Shown here in pieces: positions 5,772 to 14,024 of a DNA stretch of 14,081 bases. The number at the start of each line of letters is the position of its first letter. The stretch's first letter is position 1. Location of the stretch: NCBI RefSeq assembly GCF_001854865.1, contig NZ_MDDW01000028.1, positions 515,638-529,718 of the forward strand, in the 5' to 3' direction. Origin of the DNA: Rhizobium sp. LCM 4573 (lineage in GTDB: Bacteria > Pseudomonadota > Alphaproteobacteria > Rhizobiales > Rhizobiaceae). The notes beneath the pieces are model-generated. The model had not been told where the DNA came from. It ran no database searches and saw only the letters and a list, made by a program, of their open reading frames with translations. Position numbers and translations under genes: made by a program.

Positions 5772-7145
5772 ATGCCCGAAGAACTGGAAGTTTTGCCAGA
5801 GAGCATTGATAGTGATGCTTTGCAGTCGCTGAAAGCGTCTCAGATGCCAAAACCTAAAGAGATAGACATTGCGTTTTTCTCTCACAAACTTCGGAAAAGT
5901 ACGCGGTTAGTTGGTAATAAGCTGGAGCAAAATTTTCTAAAGGCTCGGCGCGATTGGATGGAATTCAGTTTTGTAGAGCTGATTTACATCACAGATATTA
6001 CAGTTTATGCGTCGGGATATGAGAATTATCATGAGATTGAATTAAGCTATATTGATTTTTTATCGAGTAATACCTCTGTTAAGTATGCAAAATATAAAGA
6101 TGGCGCCTTCCGTTTTGCGTTGAACGCATTTGTCGGCGGATTCGGACTACGTCCCACGGAGTCATGGTTCAAAAACTCAAAGCTTACTAGCATCGACGTC
6201 CGAGGAGTGGAGCAGCGCAGCTTTGGCGATGTAATCTCTGTGATGGCTGACCTAAACTCAGAGGTCAATGCCGTGGAAACGCATCTCGACCAATATCTCT
6301 CGCGCGCTGTTGCAGCAGACGTTAAATATGTCGCACTTACTACGAAGCTTGAGAAGATTGCGTCCGAAATCAGTGAGAAAGAGGACAGTCTTGCTGGAAT
6401 AAATGAGGAAATTACCTCCGAGAATATTAAGCTCGATGAGGCGAAGAAGCTGCTGGCGATAAATGAATCCGTTAAGAGAAATGTTGATTCACAAGTGCAG
6501 GATGCAAGACAAAATCTGGAGAGCTTGAGTTCGAGATCGGTTAATTTGGCAAACGATATACAAGAGAAGGAAGCCAGACTAAGAAGCCTTCAGAATGATA
6601 TAAATCTATTTCCAACGGAAATATCCGGATATGTGACCCAGGGTGCTAAGAATGTAAAGTCATATGCATGGCTATGTGCGATTCCGCTATTAGTAATAGT
6701 ATTTGTTACGTGGAGACTTTTTTCAAATTCCGAAAAAATACTTGATTATAGCGTATTTGGAGATAAGCCTGTATTGGAATTCTTGCTATCGAGGGTGCCA
6801 TATGTGGTGATATCGTTCGCGGTGCTTGCCGTTTGTTATACGTTGTTAAATCGATTGATCAGCGAGATAATTGGTATAAACAGAAGAAGACAAGATTTAT
6901 TTAAAATAAGTATAATTGCCACAGATGTCTCCTATGCTTCCCAGCACGGGTTAGAGATATCTGACGAAACAGCATATAACCTGCGAACTGAAACAAAGAT
7001 GGAGCTTTTGAAGGAGCATCTTCGTCAACATATCGGTGATGAGTTTATTTATAACCCTAAAGGAAGTTTATTTCATAAGCTTAGTAGCCTCGTTTCCAAG
7101 CAAGTCGCTGACGAGGAGTCAGCAGGTGATCAACAGAGCACCTAG
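5772..7145 (+). CDS. Unrecognised coiled-coil protein with a two-segment membrane hairpin
   Basis: A 457-residue protein I do not recognise. Residues 65-145 are beta-rich (FVELIYITDITVYASGYENY, then FRFALNAFVGGFGLRPTESW) and may form a sandwich domain. Residues 185-275 form a long charged coiled coil. Hydrophobic segments lie at about 297-316 and 342-362 with a short loop between, followed by the basic stretch NRRRQ, so both ends are probably cytoplasmic. The C-terminal 90 residues are soluble and helical. No nucleotide-binding, nuclease or protease motif is seen. The start follows AGGGATG seven bases upstream. Base composition is far richer in A and T than the neighbours, with many ATA, TTA and AGA codons, which points to horizontal transfer. 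It stands alone, without a partner on its strand. An anti-phage or signalling role is possible but unproven. Confidence 0.85.
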   Translation: MPEELEVLPESIDSDALQSLKASQMPKPKEIDIAFFSHKLRKSTRLVGNKLEQNFLKARRDWMEFSFVELIYITDITVYASGYENYHEIELSYIDFLSSNTSVKYAKYKDGAFRFALNAFVGGFGLRPTESWFKNSKLTSIDVRGVEQRSFGDVISVMADLNSEVNAVETHLDQYLSRAVAADVKYVALTTKLEKIASEISEKEDSLAGINEEITSENIKLDEAKKLLAINESVKRNVDSQVQDARQNLESLSSRSVNLANDIQEKEARLRSLQNDINLFPTEISGYVTQGAKNVKSYAWLCAIPLLVIVFVTWRLFSNSEKILDYSVFGDKPVLEFLLSRVPYVVISFAVLAVCYTLLNRLISEIIGINRRRQDLFKISIIATDVSYASQHGLEISDETAYNLRTETKMELLKEHLRQHIGDEFIYNPKGSLFHKLSSLVSKQVADEESAGDQQST

Positions 7146-7151
7146 CTAGGT
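7140..7151. repeat. 12-bp perfect palindrome over the stop codon of the AT-rich gene
   Basis: ACCTAGCTAGGT is fully self-complementary, contains the TAG stop (7143-7145) and marks the point where the AT-rich DNA returns to GC-rich DNA. Confidence 0.6.
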
Positions 7152-7220
7152 TGAACGGTAGTCTCTCCTCGTCATTCCGGGTCGGGGTTGCAAAGAGAAG
7201 AGACCTTTGCCCTGCCTTTA

Positions 7221-7278
7221 CTCGCCGGGTCCTCGTAGTAACCCGCGTCGATGTTGCCGCGAGTGACGGAGCGAGGGG
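7221..7278 (-). repeat. Diverged partial copy of the uvrB 3' end
   Basis: These bases align with 7491-7549 inside uvrB, about 78 percent identical by eye with one gap. On the minus strand both read similarly: RGNIDAGYYEDPAS here and [14 protein letters not shown] in UvrB (residues about 1012-1025). It is not in an intact gene. It looks like a relic duplication of the UvrB tail or a shared mobile segment. Confidence 0.55.
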
Positions 7279-7286
7279 CGTTTTAT

Positions 7287-7410
7287 CCCCCTCATCCGCC
7301 CTTCGGGCACCTTCTCCCCGAGGGGAGAAGGTAAGTTGCCGCGCTCGCGCCATTCCTCCTCTTCCCTTGGGGAGAGGGTCGCCGAGCGAAGCGGAGGCGG
7401 GGTGAGGGGG
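7287..7410. repeat. Second mosaic palindromic element downstream of uvrB
   Basis: The unit is bounded by CCCCCTCATCCGC (7287-7299) and its imperfect inverse GCGGGGTGAGGGGG (7397-7410). Inside are GCCC/GGGC (7298-7307), an 11-bp stem ACCTTCTCCCC/GGGGAGAAGGT (7309-7332, two-base centre) and further GGGGAGAG arms near 7370-7378. It shares its end motif with the element at 4459-4639. The spacer 7146-7439 holds nothing else that I can support. Confidence 0.7.
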
Positions 7411-7439
7411 CTGCGGCTTGTGAAGAGGGGGCTTGTGCG

Positions 7440-10400
7440 CTACCGCCCCGGCCGCCCGGTCTTCCCCTTCGTCCGGCCCCTGCGCTTCTGCTCGCCGGAA
7501 TCCTCGTAGGAGCCGGCGCCGATCCTGCCGCGGACGAGGGGGCGAGGGTCGTCGCTGGGTCCTCGGGTCTCGCTGCGCTCGCCCGAGGATGACGAAGGAG
7601 AAGTTGAACCCGAGGATGACGACGGAGAAGTTGAGCCCGAGGATGGCGAAGGAGAGATGGGCGTTTCGCCGCGCTTCTTCGTGCCGATCGTTTCCGCCGG
7701 GCGGTCGGGCAGCTTGCCGGTGACGGGCTTTTCCGTGCGGCCGACGGTCATCTCGTCTAATGTATTCTTTCTGAACAACGAGCGCTCGGGCCCTTCGCTT
7801 TCGCTCCGGGCGTTCGTCGCTGCAATCGATTCACTGGATCGATTGCTCTGCTGCGCAGACCGCTCCTCACTCTTGCGGAAGAGGGACGCTTTCGCGGGCT
7901 CGGCGATGTCGCGGCCCATGTCGTCCAGCGAGGGTTTGGCGAAGAGGGATTTGCCTGGCGCGCCTTTTGCCGGCCCGTCGCTTTGGCTCCGGGCATTCGG
8001 CGCTGCAATCGATTCACTGGATCGATTGCTCCGCTCCGCGGACCGCGCCTCATCCCTTGCAATCGGGTCGTCCATGACCGCCAGTTCGGCGGCCTTGAGG
8101 CGCTTGATCTCGTCGCGCAGGCGGGCGGCCTTTTCGAAGTCGAGGTCGGCGGCGGCGTCGCGCATGGATTTTTCCAGCGCGTTGAGATGGGCCTGCAGGT
8201 TGTTGCCGACCAGGTGGCCGCCATCCGCAAAGCCCTTGCCGGCGGCGCCGGAGATATCGGCGCGGACATGGTCGCGCTCGTAGACGGAGTCGAGGATATC
8301 GGAGATGCGGGCCTTCACCGATTCCGGCGTGATGCCGTTGGCGGCGTTGTATTCCATCTGCTTTTCGCGGCGGCGGGCGGTCTCGTCCATGGCGCGCTGC
8401 ATCGAGCCGGTAATATTGTCCGCATAGAGGATGACCTTGCCGTCGACGTTACGCGCGGCGCGGCCGATCGTCTGGATGAGCGAGGTTTCGGAGCGCAGGA
8501 AACCTTCCTTGTCGGCATCGAGGATGGCGACGAAGCCGCATTCGGGAATGTCGAGGCCCTCGCGCAGCAGGTTGATGCCGACGAGGCAGTCGAAGGCGCC
8601 GAGGCGGAGGTCGCGGATGATCTCGATGCGCTCCAGCGTGTCGATATCGCTATGCATGTACCGCACGCGAATACCCTGTTCGTGCAGGTATTCGGTGAGG
8701 TCTTCGGCCATGCGCTTGGTGAGCACGGTGCAGAGCGTGCGGTAGCCCTTGGCGGCGGTCTCGCGGATCTCGCCGAGCACGTCGTCCACCTGGGAACGCG
8801 CCGATCGGACCTCGACGGGCGGGTCGATGAGGCCGGTCGGGCGGATGACCTGTTCGGCGAAGACCCCGCCGGACTGTTCCATCTCCCAGCCGCCGGGCGT
8901 GGCGGAGACCGCGATGGTCTGCGGCCGCATGGCGTCCCATTCCTCGAAGCGGAGCGGGCGGTTGTCCATGCAGGAGGGCAGGCGGAAGCCGTATTCGGCC
9001 AGCGTCGCCTTGCGGCGGAAGTCGCCGCGGTACATGCCGCCGATCTGCGGCACGGTGACGTGGCTCTCGTCGATGAAGATCAGCGCGTTGTCCGGAATGT
9101 ATTCGAACAGGGTGGGCGGCGGCTCGCCGGGTTTGCGGCCGGTGAGATAGCGCGAATAGTTCTCGATGCCGGCGCAGGAGCCGGTCGCCTCCAGCATTTC
9201 CACGTCGTAGCGGGTGCGCTGCTCGAGGCGCTGGGCCTCCAGCAGGCGGCCGGCCTTTTCGAGCTCCGCGAGGCGCAGTTTCAGCTCTTCCTTGATCGCC
9301 TTGATGGCGCCATTGAGCGTGGGGCGGGGCGTCACATAGTGCGAATTGGCGTAGATCTTCACCGATTTCAGGTCGCCGGTCTTCTGGCCGGTCAGCGGAT
9401 CGAACTCGGTGATCGCATCGATCTCGTCGCCGAACATGGAGATGCGCCAGGCCGCGTCTTCCAGGTGGGCGGGGAAGATTTCGATCGTGTCGCCCCGGAC
9501 GCGGAAGGAGCCGCGGGTGAAATCCATGTCGCGGCGCTTGTACTGCTGGGCGACGAGGTCGGCCAGCAGCTGGCGCTGGTCGAGCCGGTCGCCGACCGAC
9601 ATCTGGAAGGTCATGGCGGTATAGGTCTCGACCGAGCCGATACCGTAGATGCAGGAGACGGAGGCGACGATGATGCAGTCGTCGCGCTCCAGCACGGCGC
9701 GGGTGGCCGAGTGGCGCATGCGGTCGATCTGCTCGTTGATCGACGATTCCTTCTCGATATAGGTATCGGAGCGCGGGACGTAGGCCTCCGGCTGGTAGTA
9801 GTCGTAATAGGAGACGAAATATTCGACCGCGTTGTTCGGGAAGAAGTTCTTGAACTCCGAATAGAGCTGCGCGGCGAGCGTCTTGTTGGGGGCGAGGATG
9901 ACGGCGGGGCGCTGCGTCGCCTCGATCACCTTGGCCATGGTGAAGGTCTTGCCCGAGCCGGTGACGCCGAGCAGGACCTGGGAGCGGTCACCGGAATTGA
10001 TGCCTTCCACGAGGTCGGCGATGGCCGTTGGCTGGTCGCCGGAGGGCTTGTAGTCGGTGACCATCTGGATCGGAATGCCGCCCTCGGATTTTTCCGGCCG
10101 GGCGGGGCGGTGCGGCGTCCACAGCTTGCCGTCCTTGAACAGCGGGTTGCCGCTCTCGATGAGTTTCGACAGAGCTTCGACCGTGGCGGTGACGGCGCCG
10201 GGGGCGAGGTTCTTGGCGTCCTCCAGGCTGACGTCGAGGCCGGCGACCGGATTGAGCCCGGCGCGGGCGCGCGTCTTCGGATCGGACGATCCGCCGACGG
10301 AGACGCCGCGGGCCGTCTTGCCGGCCACCGCCTTCCTGTCGACCTTGCCCGATGCCTTCGAAGCATCGATCTCCACCTTCTTGCGGTGCTTGCCGGCCTT

Positions 10401-10565
10401 GGAAGCGATCTCGCGCTGCGTCTCGACGGAGGAGGCCTCCGCATCGGCCTCGAGCTGCTTCACCCAGTCGGACACGGAGCCGCTGAGGGGGGCGCCTTCG
10501 AAGGACGACTGCGGGGCTTCCTCGAAGCCATTCGGGGCGGGGGATTTCTTCGGAGATTTGGCCAT
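7440..10565 (-). CDS. uvrB: Excinuclease ABC subunit UvrB with repeat-expanded C-terminal tail
   Basis: UvrB is the damage-verifying helicase-like subunit of nucleotide excision repair; it is loaded by UvrA and recruits UvrC. At 1041 residues it is far longer than the usual 670. Residues 1-164 are an N-terminal extension of the kind seen in Rhizobiales. The core starts at [12 protein letters not shown] (168-179), with Walker A GVTGSGKT (200-207), the DNA-clamping beta-hairpin [10 protein letters not shown] (253-262), Walker B DESH (499-502), SATPGGWE (554-561) and GRAARN (701-706). The UVR domain that contacts UvrC is at about 787-826. Beyond 830 the tail is low-complexity: two copies of an 81-bp element (838-865, 899-926), a Ser/Pro/Gly tandem (968-995) and a basic end [15 protein letters not shown]. 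The ATG at 10565 gives the expected MAKSPKK start. Confidence 0.97.
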   Translation of the reverse strand: MAKSPKKSPAPNGFEEAPQSSFEGAPLSGSVSDWVKQLEADAEASSVETQREIASKAGKHRKKVEIDASKASGKVDRKAVAGKTARGVSVGGSSDPKTRARAGLNPVAGLDVSLEDAKNLAPGAVTATVEALSKLIESGNPLFKDGKLWTPHRPARPEKSEGGIPIQMVTDYKPSGDQPTAIADLVEGINSGDRSQVLLGVTGSGKTFTMAKVIEATQRPAVILAPNKTLAAQLYSEFKNFFPNNAVEYFVSYYDYYQPEAYVPRSDTYIEKESSINEQIDRMRHSATRAVLERDDCIIVASVSCIYGIGSVETYTAMTFQMSVGDRLDQRQLLADLVAQQYKRRDMDFTRGSFRVRGDTIEIFPAHLEDAAWRISMFGDEIDAITEFDPLTGQKTGDLKSVKIYANSHYVTPRPTLNGAIKAIKEELKLRLAELEKAGRLLEAQRLEQRTRYDVEMLEATGSCAGIENYSRYLTGRKPGEPPPTLFEYIPDNALIFIDESHVTVPQIGGMYRGDFRRKATLAEYGFRLPSCMDNRPLRFEEWDAMRPQTIAVSATPGGWEMEQSGGVFAEQVIRPTGLIDPPVEVRSARSQVDDVLGEIRETAAKGYRTLCTVLTKRMAEDLTEYLHEQGIRVRYMHSDIDTLERIEIIRDLRLGAFDCLVGINLLREGLDIPECGFVAILDADKEGFLRSETSLIQTIGRAARNVDGKVILYADNITGSMQRAMDETARRREKQMEYNAANGITPESVKARISDILDSVYERDHVRADISGAAGKGFADGGHLVGNNLQAHLNALEKSMRDAAADLDFEKAARLRDEIKRLKAAELAVMDDPIARDEARSAERSNRSSESIAAPNARSQSDGPAKGAPGKSLFAKPSLDDMGRDIAEPAKASLFRKSEERSAQQSNRSSESIAATNARSESEGPERSLFRKNTLDEMTVGRTEKPVTGKLPDRPAETIGTKKRGETPISPSPSSGSTSPSSSSGSTSPSSSSGERSETRGPSDDPRPLVRGRIGAGSYEDSGEQKRRGRTKGKTGRPGR
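7582..7662. repeat. 27-bp tandem repeat (three units) inside uvrB, built from CCTCGGG-family half-sites
   Basis: Three head-to-tail 27-bp units start at 7582, 7609 and 7636, each beginning CCCGAGGAT. The first is preceded by CCTCGGG (7561-7567), which pairs with CCCGAGG (7582-7588). In UvrB they encode Ser/Pro/Gly-rich residues 968-995 (units such as SSSGSTSPS). Because the unit length is a multiple of three, the frame is kept. Confidence 0.85.
7789..7869 (-). repeat. 81-bp palindromic element, copy 2, in frame within uvrB
   Basis: The same element as at 3941-4020, inverted relative to it. It is exactly 81 bp, so it adds 27 codons without a frameshift, and encodes UvrB residues about 899-926 (core [18 protein letters not shown]). 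The core hairpin GCAATCGAT/ATCGATTGC is intact. It differs from copy 3 at about 8 positions by eye. Confidence 0.9.
7972..8052 (-). repeat. 81-bp palindromic element, copy 3, in frame within uvrB
   Basis: Exactly 81 bp, in the same orientation as copy 2 and read in the same frame, encoding UvrB residues about 838-865 (core [18 protein letters not shown]) just after the UVR domain. The core hairpin is intact. Both copies sit next to [10 protein letters not shown] and [10 protein letters not shown] motifs in the tail linker. Confidence 0.9.
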
Positions 10566-10771
10566 GCGCGGAATATGGAGAGAGTCACCGCGAAAGGGAA
10601 GGGGGCGCGATCACGAAACAGGTACAAAAGGGAAACAAATCCGCGCGCGAGGCAATGCCGCAGTTGCGTCCGGCCATGGCTCCGGTGTAGTCCGGCCGGA
10701 GCGGGAAATTTCCAAAAATGCTTCCCCGCCCCATTTTCGCCTTTCGATTTGTTACGGTCGGTTACAATTGC

Positions 10772-10800
10772 TTGATGCCGCAAAATAGCCACATTTAATC
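10772..10800 (+). promoter_or_regulatory. Possible promoter for the DUF1800-DUF1501 operon
   Basis: TTGATG (10772-10777) and TTAATC (10795-10800) are separated by 17 bases, a fair but weak fit to a housekeeping sigma promoter, about 85 bases before the start codon. The GTTAC direct repeat lies just upstream. Confidence 0.25.
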
Positions 10801-10872
10801 GAGGCTTCTGCCACATTCCTCCGCAATCCTTAACCCTCCGCGAACTCGAATCCTCTGGCAATCAAAATAGAC

Positions 10873-10878
10873 AGGTGA
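10873..10878 (+). promoter_or_regulatory. Ribosome binding site that decides the DUF1800 gene start
   Basis: AGGTGA lies five bases before the ATG at 10884. It favours that ATG over an in-frame GTG at 10875, which overlaps the site itself and has no site of its own. Confidence 0.55.
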
Positions 10879-10883
10879 CATCG

Positions 10884-12344
10884 ATGGGGCTTATCGTCCC
10901 GACCATGGCGGCGATCCGCTACGGCTACGGCCTCCGCGCCGGCGAAGACCCGGTAGCGGGTCCTGACGACCTCATGAAGCAGGTGCGTCAGGGCCTGGCC
11001 GAAAAGCCGCGTTTTCCGCGGGAAGGCCTGACCGGCCGGCGCGAGACGATCGGCAAGATCCTGTCTGTGCGGGCGGCCGAGGCGAAGGCCGCGCAAGGGG
11101 GCAAGCCCAATCCCGAGCTGCGCCGCGAGACCGAGCGCGAGGCCCAGCAGATCTACCAGCGCGACGCGATGGCGCGGATCGCCCAGACGGTCGATTCTCC
11201 CAATGGCTTCTATGAAAGGCTGGTCGCCTTCTGGGCGGGGCATTTCGCCACCAGCGCCGCGAAATCCTTCCTGATGCGGATGGTCGTGCCGCTGCACGAG
11301 GTGGAGGCGATCCGGCCGAATGTGGGCGGAAGCTTCCGCGATCTCCTGGGTGCGGCGATCCTCCACCCGGCCATGCTGATCTATCTCGACCAGAACCGCT
11401 CCGTCGGTCCCGAATCGCCGGTGGGTCAGAAGACGGAAAGAGGCCTGAACGAGAACCTCGGCCGCGAGCTTCTGGAACTGCACACGCTCGGCGCCGACGG
11501 CGGATACGGGCAGGGCGACGTGCGCGCCGCCGCTTTGATCCTGACCGGGCTGACCGTGGATACGCGCACGCTGGAGGTGACCTATCGCCGCCGGCTCGCC
11601 GAACCGGGCGCCATCACCCTGCTGGGGAAGACCTATGGCGAGGAAGGCCAACCGGAAAACGATCATCTGGCCATGCTCGACGATCTCGCCGCCAATCCGC
11701 AGACGGCGCGCCACATCTGCCGCAAGCTCGTGGCGCACTTCATCGCCGACGACCCGCCGGCCGAAGTGATAGAAGCCATGGTGGCGGCCTGGGGGGCAAG
11801 CAATGGCGACCTGATGGCGGTCTACCGTGCCATGCTGGATCACCCCCGCGCCTGGACGGAGGAGGGCCGCAAGGTGAAGCAGCCTTTCGAGTTCATCGTC
11901 TCGGGTTTCCGGGCGCTCGGCGTGCCGGACAAGGATTTCTCCGAGCTTCTGCGCGAGGCCGAAGCCGAGGAGGACGAGGAAGAGGAAGGCGCGATGGCCG
12001 CGCAGGCCGACGAGGGCGAGGGAAGGCGCGGCCGGTCGCTGGCGCGCGTCCTCACCATCGGCGCGCTCCGGCGCATGGGGCAGCCGGTCTGGCAGCCGCC
12101 GAGCCCGGCGGGCTTTCCCGACGACGCGGCCACCTGGGTCTCGCCGAGCCAGGTGAGCGAGCGGATCGCCTGGGCGCGGATGGCGGCCGAGACGCTCGGC
12201 CGCACCGCGCAGCCGGCCGATCTCCTGCGGGCAGCACTCGCCGACGCTGCGCGCGAGGATACGATCCGGCTGGTGGAACAGGCGCCCAGCAGGGCGCATG
12301 GGCTGACCATGGTGTTCGCCTCGCCCGAGTTCAACAGGAGATGA
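10884..12344 (+). CDS. DUF1800 family protein
   Basis: A 486-residue protein of the DUF1800 family; its biochemical function is unknown. Family signatures are FWAGHF (116-121), a segment with MLIYLDQNRS and NENLGRELLELHTLG (about 164-203), HICRKLVAHFIADDPP (277-292), GQPVWQPPSPAGFPD (399-413) and the terminal SPEFNRR. A strongly acidic, probably disordered stretch (358-380, AEEDEEEEG) precedes a basic patch RRGRS. No classical signal peptide is seen at the chosen start. Only three bases separate it from the DUF1501 gene, and the two families commonly occur as adjacent pairs, so a joint role at the cell envelope is likely. The start is set by AGGTGA before the ATG; a GTG nine bases upstream is the alternative. 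Confidence 0.92.
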   Translation: MGLIVPTMAAIRYGYGLRAGEDPVAGPDDLMKQVRQGLAEKPRFPREGLTGRRETIGKILSVRAAEAKAAQGGKPNPELRRETEREAQQIYQRDAMARIAQTVDSPNGFYERLVAFWAGHFATSAAKSFLMRMVVPLHEVEAIRPNVGGSFRDLLGAAILHPAMLIYLDQNRSVGPESPVGQKTERGLNENLGRELLELHTLGADGGYGQGDVRAAALILTGLTVDTRTLEVTYRRRLAEPGAITLLGKTYGEEGQPENDHLAMLDDLAANPQTARHICRKLVAHFIADDPPAEVIEAMVAAWGASNGDLMAVYRAMLDHPRAWTEEGRKVKQPFEFIVSGFRALGVPDKDFSELLREAEAEEDEEEEGAMAAQADEGEGRRGRSLARVLTIGALRRMGQPVWQPPSPAGFPDDAATWVSPSQVSERIAWARMAAETLGRTAQPADLLRAALADAAREDTIRLVEQAPSRAHGLTMVFASPEFNRR

Positions 12345-12347
12345 CCA

Positions 12348-13526
12348 ATGGCCGATAGCAAGAATTTCCTGCTGTCCCGGCGCGGCTTTCTGGCCGGCGC
12401 CTGCTGCGCCGCCGCCGCTCCCGTCCTGACGCCCGTGACCTTCGCGGCCATGCCAGGGGAGCGCCGCTTCGTGACCATCATTCTGCGCGGCGCGATGGAC
12501 GGGCTCGATTTCGTGCAGCCCTATGCCGACCCGGCCTTTGCGGCGCTGCGGCCGAAGCTTGCCGTGACGCCCGATGCCGGGCTCCTCGATCTCGACGGAT
12601 TTTTCGGGCTCAACCCCGTCGCCTCGGCGCTGATGCCGCTCTGGCAGACACGCGAGCTTTCATTCGCCCATGCGGTCTCGACACCCTATCGCAATCAGCG
12701 CAGCCATTTCGACGGCCAGGACATGCTGGAAACCGGCGGTAACGGCAAGGGCGAGCGCAGCGGCTGGCTGAACCGCGCCATCGGCGTGATCCCCCGTTCG
12801 GAAGCGCGCAAGGCGATCGACGTCAGCACCTCGATGGAGCTGATCCTTTCAGGCCCGAACGCCGCCGATTCCTGGTCGGCGCAGTCCGATTTCGCGCTTG
12901 CGGACGACGAGATCGCCTTTCTCGAACAGCTCTATGCGAGCGACGAGGCCTTTTCCCGCGCGCTTGCCGAGGCGAGGAATGCCGATGCCGCCGCCGATAT
13001 CCTCAATTCCGGGGGCAGGGCGCGCGCCAAGGTGGCGGATATCGCACGCCTTGCCGGCGGCATGCTGAGGAACGAATACCGGATCGCCAGCTTCTCCATC
13101 AACGGCTGGGATACGCATGCGGGCCAGAAGGCGCAGTTCGCCCGCGCTGCCGGCGATCTGGCGACGGCGATCACGACCCTGAAGGAAACGCTTGGGCCCG
13201 AGGCCTGGAGTCAGACCGTGGTGTTGGCGCTGACCGAGTTCGGCCGCACGGCGCGCGAGAACGGCAGCGGCGGCACCGACCACGGCACCGGTGGGCTGGC
13301 GATCATTGCCGGTGGCGGTTTCCCTGGCGGCAAGGTGCTGGGACAGTGGCCGGGACTTGCCGACGACAAGCTGCTGGACGGCCGCGACCTGATGCCGACC
13401 GGCGACGTGCGCGAAGTGGCCGCCGCCATGCTGTTCCGCCAGTTCGGCGTCACGCCGGAGGACCTGACGGGCAAGGTCTTCCCTGGGCTGGCATTCGACC
13501 GCGCCTCGATTTATCTGAGGGGGTAG
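12348..13526 (+). CDS. DUF1501 family protein with Tat signal peptide
   Basis: A 392-residue protein of the DUF1501 family, whose fold is related to the alkaline phosphatase/sulfatase superfamily. The N-terminus has a twin-arginine signal: SRRGFLAG (10-17), then an Ala-rich hydrophobic stretch and a likely cleavage site near TFAAM (31-35). It is therefore probably exported folded to the periplasm. Candidate metal or active-site residues lie in RGAMDGLD (47-54), GWDTH (253-257), EFGRT (297-301) and GTDHGTGG (309-316). The ribosome binding site AGGAG overlaps the end of the DUF1800 gene, so the two are coupled. The substrate and the role of the pair are unknown. The GC-rich DNA ends shortly after the stop. 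Confidence 0.93.
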   Translation: MADSKNFLLSRRGFLAGACCAAAAPVLTPVTFAAMPGERRFVTIILRGAMDGLDFVQPYADPAFAALRPKLAVTPDAGLLDLDGFFGLNPVASALMPLWQTRELSFAHAVSTPYRNQRSHFDGQDMLETGGNGKGERSGWLNRAIGVIPRSEARKAIDVSTSMELILSGPNAADSWSAQSDFALADDEIAFLEQLYASDEAFSRALAEARNADAAADILNSGGRARAKVADIARLAGGMLRNEYRIASFSINGWDTHAGQKAQFARAAGDLATAITTLKETLGPEAWSQTVVLALTEFGRTARENGSGGTDHGTGGLAIIAGGGFPGGKVLGQWPGLADDKLLDGRDLMPTGDVREVAAAMLFRQFGVTPEDLTGKVFPGLAFDRASIYLRG

Positions 13527-13717
13527 GGGGCAATCGGTTAGCAGCGCCGAAGTCGCTTGGTTTCAGGGGGCGAATTTGAAACTAATACCATAGACGAGTG
13601 TAAAGCAGTCATTGCTTCGGAAATAATACTACCGATATTCACCCGGCTCTCGCTCTCAAGGGAATATTCACTGGAGAATCATGCAATAAAACGTTTATTT
13701 ATCGCGTGTGATTCCCT

Positions 13718-13722
13718 GGGGG
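13718..13722 (+). promoter_or_regulatory. Ribosome binding site that decides the ATPase start
   Basis: GGGGG followed by TA lies five bases before the GTG at 13728. The ATG at 13743 has no such site, and the in-frame ATG at 13557 would add residues that look like translated spacer. Confidence 0.4.
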
Positions 13723-13727
13723 TAGTT

Positions 13728-14024
13728 GTGCGCATTTCCAGCATGAAATTAACTAAGTTTCGCCGCTTCGCGAGCTTAGAAATCAAGGATATTCCATCGT
13801 CTGCCCGACTAGTAGTTCTGGCTGGCCCAAATGGTTCAGGCAAGTCATCTCTTTTTGACGCTTTGTTGCTTCGGTATAGGCTCGATTCCGGTTTCGGGGG
13901 CAGCAGCGACAGTGGATATTACAATCGTTCAGGTGACTCTAATCCGGATCCGGCCAGTAGGATCGTGATTCAGCCTCACGATGGTGGTGAACTGCCCCCC
14001 ATTTCGACCGGACAGTCGGCATAA
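13728..14024 (+). pseudogene. AAA/OLD-like ATPase, 5' part only, apparently cut by an insertion sequence
   Basis: The frame starts MRISSMKLTKFRRFASLEIK, the beta-strand opening of RecF/SMC/OLD-like ATPases, followed by LVVLAGPNGSGKSSLFDALL, which contains Walker A GPNGSGKSS (residues about 34-42). Only about 87 residues of ATPase sequence remain. Near 13988 the sequence changes to an IS-like end, and the frame runs another dozen residues (ELPPISTGQSA) to a TAA. Complete relatives have several hundred residues with a Walker B and signature region, so this is a fragment. The DNA from about 13560 is AT-richer than the DUF1501 gene, which suggests the start of a second island. Such ATPases often belong to phage-defence or DNA-repair modules, but the partner cannot be seen. 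The GTG start is preferred for its ribosome binding site; ATG 13743 is possible. Confidence 0.65.

Larger units (their letters stand above)
10566..10883. other. Divergent spacer between uvrB and the DUF1800 gene
   Basis: No gene is seen in these 318 bases. The spacer must hold outward promoters for both flanking genes. Visible structure: an inverted repeat GCTCCGG/CCGGAGC near 10679-10701, a perfect palindrome GGAAATTTCC (10704-10713), and a direct repeat GTTAC at 10751-10755 and 10761-10765 spaced by one helical turn, which could be an operator. No clear SOS (LexA) box is seen before uvrB. Confidence 0.5.

Noticed and set aside
5761..7151. A known phage-defence gene (for example a Zorya, Septu or Gabija component)
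   Set aside because: No ATPase, nuclease, TOPRIM or MotA-like motif is visible in the protein; naming a system would be invention.
10590..10640. Possible SOS (LexA) box before uvrB of the GTTC-N7-GTTC type
   Set aside because: The closest match on the minus strand, GTTT-N7-GTAC, has two mismatches; too weak to call.
7983..10775. A 930-codon open frame antisense to uvrB
   Set aside because: It is the mirror of a high-GC coding gene; the protein is low in family-like motifs and lacks a convincing start. Long antisense frames are expected at this composition.
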